This document shows, one piece after another, positions 56,642 through 64,000 of a stretch of 64,000 bases of DNA. Every line of letters begins with the position of its first letter. Position 1 is the first letter of the stretch. The translations under genes and the position numbers were made by a program. Source of the DNA: Lasiosphaeris hirsuta (lineage: Eukaryota; Ascomycota; Sordariomycetes; Sordariales; Lasiosphaeriaceae); contig JAUKUA010000006.1 in NCBI GenBank assembly GCA_030549175.1, forward strand, positions 2,356,001 through 2,420,000, read 5' to 3'. Below the pieces are notes generated by a model. The model was not told the origin of the DNA, searched no databases, and saw only the letters and a program-made list of their open reading frames with translations.

Positions 56642-56707
56642 TGTATGTAAATTTTTCTTTGCAGACTTGTACTGCGAAGTGATATGTTCGGTTTTTTCTG
56701 GCAACCG

Positions 56708-57099
56708 GTTGACACCGTTGACAACCGCTGTCAAACTGCTGCCCCGTGGCGAACCGCTAACTGTCTCGAGAGTCCAGAATCAGGACGACATGTCTATGCT
56801 GCGCGATACGACACCCGATTCGAAGAGGAACGAAAAGAAGCAAGACGCAATATTCTCCAATATTCTGTGCCGTTTCCGTCTGCGACATTCAGGCACATCA
56901 TTGGCACACGGGAATGGAGACTGTAACATGGCAATTAGTGGGGGTGGATAATGCAGAACTCGACGGGACCGTCATATAAGCACGTGCAGAACTCGCGGGT
57001 GCATTGCGACCTCGACGACCCCCTCGCCAAGTCTCTGCAGTCTTGTCTGTCTCTAAAGTCCCTGTCTTGTCCCATTGAGCTCGGCAGAGACAGAAAGCC
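56708..57099. promoter_or_regulatory. Promoter region of the P450 gene
   Basis: Between the transposon remnant and the P450 start codon. A TATA-like CATATAAG lies at 56973-56980, directly followed by the palindrome CACGTG (56981-56986), an E-box-type site, about 115 bases before the start codon. Confidence 0.5.
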
Positions 57100-58849
57100 A
57101 TGGACTCGAAACCGGCCAGCATCCGGCTGGTTTTGGACGGCCTGAGCGCCCTGCTCTCCCCTGCCGCCATTCTCTCCTTGGCCGGCCTCTGGATTAGCTA
57201 CCGTGTTCTTATCGCCCTCTACAACATCTCGCCCTTCCATCCGCTGGCTCGATTCCCCGGACCCAAGATTGCTGCGACCAGCTATCTCTATGAGGCTTAC
57301 TACGACTGGATCCTCGTGGGGAGATATGGAACCGTGATCCGCGAGATGCACGAGCGCTATGGTTCGTTGTCAATGTCGGCATGGAACATGCATGGAGTCG
57401 AGCTACCGTGCTGACAGCCTGACGCAGGGCCCATCGTGAGAATTAACCCCGACGAGCTCCACTGCTCCGACCCGCTCTTTACCGACGAGATCTACGCCGG
57501 CCCGGGCCGCATCAGAGACAAATGGCAACATCAGCTAAATACAGGCGGCGCCGGTCCCGTGTCCGTGACCGGCTTCTCTACTGTCCACCACGAGCTCCAC
57601 CGCATGCGCAAGGGCGCCCTCTCGCGCTTCTTCTCGCGCCAGCAGACGCTGAAGCTCGAGGGCGAGGTGCTTGACTTCGCGCAGATGACCACGGACAAGT
57701 TGCTGCGCTCGTCCGGGAAAGAGCCGTTTAATATTAAGGAGGCCTTCAACTGCTTCACAGCTGATGTCATTTCTCAATACGCCTTTAGTGAGTCCATGGG
57801 CTTCGTCGCCCAGGAGGGCTGGGAGCCCAACTTCGCGACCTGGGTCAGGTCCTTCTTCAAGAGCGCCTACATGATGAGGCATAACGCGCTCGGGAGAAAG
57901 ATTGCGCAGGTTCTTCCCATGATGGCCGACTACCTCGGCGAAGACGTCAAGAATGTGATGCGCCAGATGAATGTGGTGATTCCGGGACACATCAAGAAGG
58001 CGCTGAACGATCCGGATAATGGCAGAGTGTTTGCCGACCTCGTCCAGTCCAAGTTGCTGCCCGAGTCCGAACTGTCAATGTACCGCCTCTCTGGCGAGGG
58101 CTTCAACTTCTTGCTTGCTGGGACCGAAACAACTGCCGTATGTTACCGCCGCTGCCATATACCGCCACTAGCTAAAGACTAACATGTCATCGCAGGCCAC
58201 CCTCACTGTTATCACATTCTGGCTCCTCTCCAAGCCTGCCATCTACAAGCGTCTGATGGAAGACCTCAAAGGCCTCACCCCCGACACGCTCAAGTGGACC
58301 GAGCTCGAGCAGCGACCATATCTTTGGGCTATCATCCACGAGGCGCTTCGCGTCATGCCCGGCGTTTCCCATCGGTCGGCGAGAATCGCGCGCGAGGAGG
58401 ACCTAGTGTACAGGAGCCAGGATGGCAAGGTCGAATGGGTCATCCCGAGAGGCACCCCAATCGGCATGACGTCCATGATTAACCACTGGAACACGGACTT
58501 GTTCCCTAACCCCGACCGCTTCACCCCCGAGCGATGGCTTGTGGATGGGCAGCCGAACTACAAGCTGCAGAAGTTTTTGCTCTCGTTTGGCAAGGGGAGT
58601 CGGTCGTGTGTTGGCGAAAAGTAAGTCCATTCCTCCAATGTCGTTGTCCTGCTGAGTGAAATAATGCTGATGAGGTGTTTTAGTCTGGGATATTGTGAGC
58701 TCTATGTCATGGCGGCCCTGATGGCGATGCGCATCATTCCCAGAGCCACTCTGTTTGAGACCACCATCGAGCATATCACGTATGACCACGACATGATTGT
58801 GCTGCAAACAAAGAAGGGTTCCATTTCCGTTCGCATCAAGATTGACTGA
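57100..58849 (+). CDS. Cytochrome P450 monooxygenase
   Basis: Four exons: 57100-57361, 57428-58137, 58196-58620 and 58684-58849, with introns of 66, 58 and 63 nt, giving 520 residues. An N-terminal membrane anchor (about 12-40) is followed by the proline hinge F-H-P-L-A-R-F-P-G-P-K. The I-helix oxygen-binding motif is A-G-T-E-T-T, the K-helix is E-A-L-R, then P-E-R-W, and the haem-binding loop is F-G-K-G-S-R-S-C-V-G-E-N, where Cys is the axial ligand. All hallmark residues are present, so the enzyme should be active. It sits in the endoplasmic reticulum membrane. By overall style it resembles the trichodiene oxygenase-like group of fungal P450s, an inference only. No backbone-forming secondary-metabolite gene lies within this window. 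Confidence 0.95.
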
Positions 58850-59773
58850 TCGTACCTGCCGTCACTCACCTTGTCTAATTGATGGATCTTATGGGCACAT
58901 CAATTACGAATCTTGTCTGGCCTGTGATTCGCAGGATCATCCTTGAAGATGGCAAGGCCGTGATCGCGCCTCCCTCCCAGCAAATAACTCAGTCCTATAG
59001 GATATGTTTTGGGTTTATGGAAAAGTAAGTAGGATACCTCAAGCTGTAGTTAGTCCCGTTCCCTTACCGGCGCTCGAGGATAAGATCAGGAATGTTTAAT
59101 CTCTGATCAATGCAGTCTCGGACGCAATGGAAGCGGCAGCTCGCGAAATAGGCTGTAATTCACCTTTTTATTCAAGCACCTTCACCGTAATTGCTGGAGA
59201 GAGAAGTCGTGGCACGGTTCCAATGTGCCTATTGTGAGAGGGCACATCGTGAAAGCGTCGTGAGTCAATCCGGACTGCGAAATTGAGGACGGAGATGCTG
59301 CTTGTGCGCATCATCGAAACACCAAGCGCAGTGAGGATGTATGAGAGGTGGCTGCGATGCCCGCCCCCCTGGGGTGCCTTCCTCTGCCAATGGTGCTTGT
59401 GCTGCGGAGCGGAGGCTTTTGTTAGCCCGGGGTGCTAGTTAGTTGCCGGATGACTCCTGCCCGCCTTGACACCATACGACTCCACATTTAGGTACCCCTG
59501 CTAGGTTCCGAAGTTGGTAAGGTCGCCACGCTCACAACAAGTTGCATCAGCTCAAACGACGCTCTCAGTTACCCGTGGATACCTAGGTACGAGCTGAACC
59601 TAAAGCTTCCCCGGTCAGGGCAGGTTTGATGGTTGACTTACCACGCCTCCGTTGACCTACAAAAGCGGCCGGCCCCCATCAAACCCGATTATTATCAGCA
59701 GTACACATCATCACCAGTGCCGTATTATCAGCAAACAGCCGTGGCGTCTACCAGCTCCACGACAGTGACCGAC
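58850..59773. other. Intergenic region upstream of the VWA-RBR gene
   Basis: No separate gene recognised. From 59633 to 59773 the frame of the next gene is already open and reads protein-like (D-Y-Y-Q-Q-Y, V-P-Y-Y-Q-Q-T) but has no ATG, so an upstream exon may lie here. Confidence 0.5.
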
Positions 59774-62700
59774 ATGGACCTCCTGATCCTCACCGACGCC
59801 ACCGCGTCCATGACCACCTACCTTCGGTCGCTCAACCAGTCGCTTCAGGACATCATTCGCATATCATCTCTAACAGGATGCTTCTCCCGAATTGGTGTTA
59901 TGGCCTATCGTGACTATTACAAAGGCAAGCTCACCGAATGGTCGGGCTGGCACAGCCGCGACTCCGAGTCGGACATCGACCAAGACGGCTTGCTCAGTTT
60001 CGCACGCGGCCTTTCTGCCTCCCACGGAGGAGACTGGCCCGAGGCGACGAAGACCGGCCTCGCCCACTGCTACCAGGTCATGCGCGGGGACGCCAAAACG
60101 ATCATCCTCCTCTATACCGATGCCCCTCCCCACACGCCCAACACAGGGGGCACATATCATGATGCCGAACAGACCAGGCTGAAGCTTGGAACTCATTACG
60201 GCAGCTCTACGACCTCGTTCGCCGATTGGGCTCTGGCCACCCGCATGCTACGAGATGGAGGGAAGCAAGCCCAGGTCTTCGCCGTAGTGCAGCCCGGCGG
60301 TTATCATAATGTTGAAACCCTCTCATTATACACCTTTCTTTGTGAGGTCACCGGCGGAGCCTGTCTGCATCTGAAAAGCTCGCCTTCGTCTGAAAGCATT
60401 TCGCAGCTAACTGTCGCTCTTCTTATGGCCTGGATGGGCGTCGAGAAAGAGGGAGCCAAGTTGGACAGCCAAGAGGTTGCCGAGCGTGTTGCATACAAGG
60501 ACAAGAGTGCGATAGACCTGGTTGTCTCTGAGAATTCCAGCAGCGCCACTCTGTACTTTCTCGCATCAGCGGGGCACTCCGGTACTCAACAGTTCCGAGA
60601 TAACCTCGAATATGTCTCCCTGACGATGGAAAACATGGCCCAGCTCATCCCGCACCGAGAGAACAGAGTTGCCGACTTCTCTCAGAGGTATACCACTGAT
60701 ACCACAGGGAGCTACCGAAACCTGGTAGTTGCCCAAATCGGCGAGCTTATCGATGCAGACGTCGCTGCAATAGCCCTCAACCCTGTGTTCGGCACCCTCT
60801 GGCGTGCCATTTGCAATGACCGGCTCAATCCTATGCGAGACGACTTGATCGCCAGTTTTAGCCTTCGCGTCAGCCAAATATCCGACGAGGAGAAAAAGAA
60901 ACGCATGGCCGCATGGCTGGAAGAATCGTATGACCGTGCCGGGGAGATTACAGCGGTTCTCAATTCGATCCCCGATGACGCCATGTTCCCATGTGTCTTT
61001 CTTGATCCGACCTTAGACTTTGGCAAAGAGCAGGCCGGGGCTGAAGGTGGTGTCCCCTCTCAACTCACCCGTGACGAGTTGCTGGAAATCGGGCGGTCCT
61101 GTGATCCCAGGGTACTAGGCCGTCTGGGCCGAGTTCTAACGCGATTGACTTATGTAAAGTCAGAGAAGGACATGCCTCTCCACATCAAGGGCATCCCGTC
61201 AGATCAAGTTCCCCGGATCCCCATGGCGTTGGCGCGGCCTAAGCACAAGCGCATGTTTTGGCGATTACTTCTGCATTGCGTTATTCCGGGCACCATGCTC
61301 TCCTTTCGTCCTGCGGCCCTCTTGGCTGCCCTCAGCGTGCGCATGGGAATACGACCGCTCGGAGACGTGGCATACGCCGAGCTTCTCGCGTGGAAGGATA
61401 AGTGGAACAATTTGGAAATCCCGGAGACTTGGAACACCAGTTGCCTTTCACTCATCCTGGAGGCAGACAGCAAGGTTCAGGCCTTGCTTCCATCCAAAGA
61501 GGCAGTACTGGGAGAGGCCGACCGCAAGCTCTTCAAGACACTGATAGATTACAAGCTGCTCGAGGCTAACCTTGACACAACATTGACGGCCAAGGTTGGC
61601 TGGCGCCCCGAGAAAACCGAAATGCCGTTGGGCCCAGTAGTTATCTGCAGGCGGTGCCAGTACCCGAGATCAGTGACGGTGATGGGCAAAGGCGGGATTT
61701 GCGGCATGTGTGATCTTGCTCAATGGCGCGGCTGCGAGAAAGAACAAGAGGCTGCAGTCCATGTGCGCGCCTCCAAGAATGACAACGAGGCTAGCATTGC
61801 GACATGGTTTGAGTGCTACGTCGCCGACTGCCGAGCGCAGTATATCGTCTACTGGCTAGAACACTTGAAAGTTCGGCCCAAGTGTCATTACTGTCGCGAG
61901 GGCGGCCAGAAAGCCCCATGTGTCGAATGTACCGAATGCTTGAGCCGTGTTATTTGGCCGGAAGAGTACCGCCCCGCCGATTTCAGCGAGAAGGAATTTC
62001 GATGTGTGGGGTGCACCAGCAATATGTCCACTATCATCGAGAATGAGACCGCCGCGCGAAAACTCTCGGCCGAAAATGGCGGGATCGACTGGCTCCTCCG
62101 CAACTCGGACGAAAAGATCTCGAAGCCTCTCAGCGGGTGCTCCCTCTTCAAGATGCTCTCCGCCGCTAGTCTAGATGAATTCGCTAATAAAGTTGAGGTT
62201 TTCCCATGCATCGAAGGTCCTGAGCTCCGCATCAAGGGCAAGCTTGTACGCAACGTTGCCGACTTGATTGGGTGTCTTCGTGGTTGGGTCGAGTCCCGGC
62301 GCGTAGAAAATGGCACCTGTTCTCTCTGCATCGAAAGTTTCCGAAAGTCCAGCCTCCGCCCTGGCTGCCTTCGACAAGGCTGCAAGGAGGTTATATGCGG
62401 CGATTGCTGTTCTTCGTGGTATGGTATCAACAAACGAGGATCGGTTATCAATACTGCCGCGCTCAACTGCCCGTTTTGTCGGAGGCGACCTTCGACTCGA
62501 GCGACTGCACTACCGCGTGAGGTCAAAACGCTGGGCGGGTTGCGGGATGCAGTGGCCGAAGAAGGGTCGTGGATTTATGGCTGGTGCGATAAATGTGGAT
62601 TGGCCAAGAGGTTCCTCGAAAGAGTGTGTGCGGTAGGGGCTCCGGCCGAGGTCAACTCATGGATCTGTGAAGATTGTCAAAGTGCAAGTGCGGGGGAGCT

Positions 62701-62947
62701 GTCGAGCATCAAGGAGTGCCCTGGGTGCAAGACTAAGACAGAGAAGATGGGCGGGTGCCACCACATGGCTTGCTCTGTCCCAAACTGTGGAGCGCATTGG
62801 TGCTGGAAATGTGGCGAGCAAGTGGAAGAGGAATTGATATATGTGCATATCACAACTGCCCACGGGGGCTTGTACGATGAGGAGGAGGAGGAGGAGGAGG
62901 ATGAGGAGGAGCAGGAGGGCGATTGGGAGGAATGGCTTGAGGCATAG
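59774..62947 (+). CDS. Von Willebrand A domain plus RING-IBR-RING protein, putative ubiquitin ligase
   Basis: The first in-frame ATG (59774) gives 1057 residues without introns; the open frame begins at 59633. The N-terminus is a VWA domain with a MIDAS-like D-A-T-A-S-M (Asp 8, Thr 10, Ser 12), later G-D-W-P-E-A and L-L-Y-T-D-A-P-P-H. A long unassigned helical middle follows. From about 670 there are Cys pairs (I-C-R-R-C, I-C-G-M-C, C-H-Y-C, C-V-E-C), then RING1 at about 849-902 (C-S-L-C ... C-P-F-C), an IBR-like segment (about 938-968) and a second RING/Rcat at about 982-1015: C-P-G-C, E-K-M-G-G-C-H-H-M-A-C, C-W-K-C. The Cys in G-G-C (about 995) matches the catalytic Cys of RBR ligases such as parkin. 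The extreme tail is acidic (E-E-E-E-E). Inferred role: binding a partner through VWA and transferring ubiquitin through the RBR unit. Confidence 0.85.
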   Translation: MDLLILTDATASMTTYLRSLNQSLQDIIRISSLTGCFSRIGVMAYRDYYKGKLTEWSGWHSRDSESDIDQDGLLSFARGLSASHGGDWPEATKTGLAHCYQVMRGDAKTIILLYTDAPPHTPNTGGTYHDAEQTRLKLGTHYGSSTTSFADWALATRMLRDGGKQAQVFAVVQPGGYHNVETLSLYTFLCEVTGGACLHLKSSPSSESISQLTVALLMAWMGVEKEGAKLDSQEVAERVAYKDKSAIDLVVSENSSSATLYFLASAGHSGTQQFRDNLEYVSLTMENMAQLIPHRENRVADFSQRYTTDTTGSYRNLVVAQIGELIDADVAAIALNPVFGTLWRAICNDRLNPMRDDLIASFSLRVSQISDEEKKKRMAAWLEESYDRAGEITAVLNSIPDDAMFPCVFLDPTLDFGKEQAGAEGGVPSQLTRDELLEIGRSCDPRVLGRLGRVLTRLTYVKSEKDMPLHIKGIPSDQVPRIPMALARPKHKRMFWRLLLHCVIPGTMLSFRPAALLAALSVRMGIRPLGDVAYAELLAWKDKWNNLEIPETWNTSCLSLILEADSKVQALLPSKEAVLGEADRKLFKTLIDYKLLEANLDTTLTAKVGWRPEKTEMPLGPVVICRRCQYPRSVTVMGKGGICGMCDLAQWRGCEKEQEAAVHVRASKNDNEASIATWFECYVADCRAQYIVYWLEHLKVRPKCHYCREGGQKAPCVECTECLSRVIWPEEYRPADFSEKEFRCVGCTSNMSTIIENETAARKLSAENGGIDWLLRNSDEKISKPLSGCSLFKMLSAASLDEFANKVEVFPCIEGPELRIKGKLVRNVADLIGCLRGWVESRRVENGTCSLCIESFRKSSLRPGCLRQGCKEVICGDCCSSWYGINKRGSVINTAALNCPFCRRRPSTRATALPREVKTLGGLRDAVAEEGSWIYGWCDKCGLAKRFLERVCAVGAPAEVNSWICEDCQSASAGELSSIKECPGCKTKTEKMGGCHHMACSVPNCGAHWCWKCGEQVEEELIYVHITTAHGGLYDEEEEEEEDEEEQEGDWEEWLEA
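62880..62925. repeat. GAG/GGA triplet run encoding a Glu tract
   Basis: A purine-rich triplet repeat near the 3' end of the VWA-RBR gene, translated as a Glu/Asp-rich tail. Confidence 0.8.
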
Positions 62948-63359
62948 CGCCATCTTCCATACACAAGTAATAGGGTGTTGTAGCGATGAAGCAGTGCTTT
63001 TCACCTAATACAAGTCATTGAAATGAATCAAGAGGCCTTTTCCGTGTCACCGTGTGAAAATATCCCTAAAAGTTGCTCAGTAGATGCTGAGATACTCCGT
63101 TGAAGACATGTACCAAATCCCATGCCCAAAGAGTCATTACCACTGGCATTGTGTCAACAAGATCTCTCCATCGATATATACCGACCCATCCAAGACGTTC
63201 CTAACACACAGCTTTTGGCTATTGACTCTCACTCGACAGAGTCGGGGCCACTGCTTCAGAGTTCCGGTGGCTCAGCTGCCGTATTAATGGCCAGGGCATC
63301 GCTACTCTGAGCGTACTCTGCCAAAAAAAAAGGGGTATGTTGGAGGATGTCAGTAGAGT
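62948..63359. other. Convergent intergenic region, no gene seen
   Basis: This lies between the ends of the VWA-RBR gene and the small secreted-protein gene; it presumably holds both 3' untranslated regions. Confidence 0.55.
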
Positions 63360-63866
63360 TTATATGGGTATGGAGGAGGTAGCGCGAGGGGTTGTCAAAG
63401 ACTCGGTGGATCTGGAATCCTTTTGTGTGCCGACCGTAGTAGGGGGGGTGGCGGTACCGTTCATGGATGGGCATGGCGGGTAGATGGGGACTAGCCATGT
63501 TGATTCGGTTAGCCAGGTTGACGATGTGAGTCGGACAGGGAGGGGAAGTGTTGGATAGAGTGGGTCTGTGCCAGCGCCCTGAGGGCCGCAAACTCCAGAG
63601 AGGGAGTTGGTTGCCCCGGAATCATCTGAAGCTGGGTGTGAGACTGAGCTGGAGTAGGCGTCGCTTTTAGTCAAGCTACCGGTGGTATTTGCGTGGGGAC
63701 GGGTGATTGTTACGAAGACCGTCGTTGTCGTTATTGAGAACGTATACAGGGTTTTGAGCGTAGTCGATGCAGCCGTGGAGTTCGCAGCCGTCGGATCAGC
63801 AATGCTGCCGAAGGTAACGGCGGCGGCAAAGGCAAATGGCCATAGTCGTTTCATTGAAATCGTCAT
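63360..63866 (-). CDS. Small predicted secreted Ser/Thr-rich protein
   Basis: A single open frame of 168 residues. It starts M-T-I-S-M-K-R-L-W-P-F-A-F-A-A-A-V-T-F-G-S, a convincing signal peptide with likely cleavage near residues 20-28. The mature part is rich in Ser, Thr and Pro, with V-F-V-T-I-T-R-P and several N-x-T/S sites (N-S-T, N-T-T, N-G-T), and only two cysteines. No domain is recognised. A TATA box stands upstream on the same strand. It resembles many cell-surface or secreted proteins of fungi; an effector role is possible but unsupported. A short intron cannot be excluded. Confidence 0.6.
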   Translation of the reverse strand: MTISMKRLWPFAFAAAVTFGSIADPTAANSTAASTTLKTLYTFSITTTTVFVTITRPHANTTGSLTKSDAYSSSVSHPASDDSGATNSLSGVCGPQGAGTDPLYPTLPLPVRLTSSTWLTESTWLVPIYPPCPSMNGTATPPTTVGTQKDSRSTESLTTPRATSSIPI

Positions 63867-63957
63867 TGTGGTCAGATTTTGTTACAAGTTTTGATTGATG
63901 ATAGTTTAACTTCAAGAGTCGTGAGTTGAAGTTGCTGAAACCGCACATGTATGCTGC

Positions 63958-63964
63958 TTTTATA
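63958..63964 (-). promoter_or_regulatory. TATA box of the small secreted-protein gene
   Basis: TATAAAA on the minus strand, about 95 bases before the start codon at 63866. Confidence 0.6.
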
Positions 63965-64000
63965 GAGGTGCCTAGACTCACCTGGGCTTCCCTTCTTGAA

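Larger units (their letters stand above)
55394..56707 (+). mobile_element. Decayed Tc1/mariner-family DNA transposon
   Basis: About 1.3 kb, bounded by imperfect terminal inverted repeats: on the left (from 55394) CGGTTGAC, an A-run and CCGAACA; on the right (56685-56707) the reverse complement TGTTCGG, T-run, CTGGCAACCG. The left A-run is 13 bases, the right 6, so the ends have diverged. The exact outer ends and the TA target duplication are not certain. The transposase inside is broken near its N-terminus. Size and architecture fit a Tc1/mariner element. Confidence 0.75.

Noticed and set aside
57100..62947. Secondary-metabolite cluster around the P450
   Set aside because: No polyketide synthase, peptide synthetase, terpene cyclase or cluster-type regulator lies within the window; a single P450 is not enough.

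Overview
The window is nuclear DNA from a filamentous ascomycete, most likely a GC-rich sordariomycete near the Sordariales/Chaetomiaceae. The signs are gene families typical of that group, short GT-AG introns of about 47-90 nt with CTAAC/CTGAC-like branch sites, mostly monocistronic genes on both strands, and conserved eukaryotic genes (proteasome alpha-3, Mediator 7, Cdc4-type F-box/WD40, GDP-mannose pyrophosphorylase alpha). I see no rRNA, tRNA, CRISPR array or prokaryote-like operon. Gene models were spliced by hand from the sequence; no transcript data or database search was available.

Layout. 1-9.3 kb: one small conserved Cys-rich protein gene (977-1309, minus) and then about 8 kb with no supportable gene. 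9.3-14 kb: an F-box protein, a ZNF830-like zinc-finger protein and MED7. 15.3-22 kb: a Bye1-like PHD/TFIIS/SPOC transcription factor, divergent from proteasome alpha-3, then a PAP2 lipid phosphatase with a GC-AG intron. 22.5-27.8 kb: a secreted TVTVT-repeat protein and a large Cdc4/Fbw7-type F-box/WD40 protein. 28-32 kb is gene-poor and holds a decayed copy of a fungal gene family. 32-35.5 kb: a HORMA-domain gene with a tandemly repeated C-terminal tail and a MAPEG membrane protein. 36-44 kb: a dynamin/Mx-like GTPase, a GMPPA-type pyrophosphorylase and a 2EXR/F-box-like protein. 44.3-45.3 kb: a second copy of the family found at 29-30 kb, carrying one frameshift. 46-50 kb: a flavin amine oxidase and a short-chain dehydrogenase. 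50.8-53 kb: a degenerate 18-nt minisatellite followed by an unrecognised Ala/Pro-rich protein gene. 53.4-64 kb: a Pth11-like membrane protein, a decayed Tc1/mariner element, a cytochrome P450, a large VWA plus RING-IBR-RING protein, and a small secreted Ser/Thr-rich protein.

The left two thirds is mostly housekeeping: transcription (Bye1, MED7, ZNF830), protein turnover (proteasome alpha-3, Cdc4, F-box proteins), glycosylation precursor supply (GMPPA) and lipid metabolism (PAP2, MAPEG). The right third is more accessory: lineage-type oxidoreductases, a membrane receptor-like gene, a transposon remnant, broken paralogues and unrecognised genes. The items most worth a second look are the VWA-RBR fusion, the two independently broken copies of the 'VIEAG/WWF' family, the repeated tail of the HORMA protein, and the unrecognised 51.6-52.9 kb gene beside its minisatellite.
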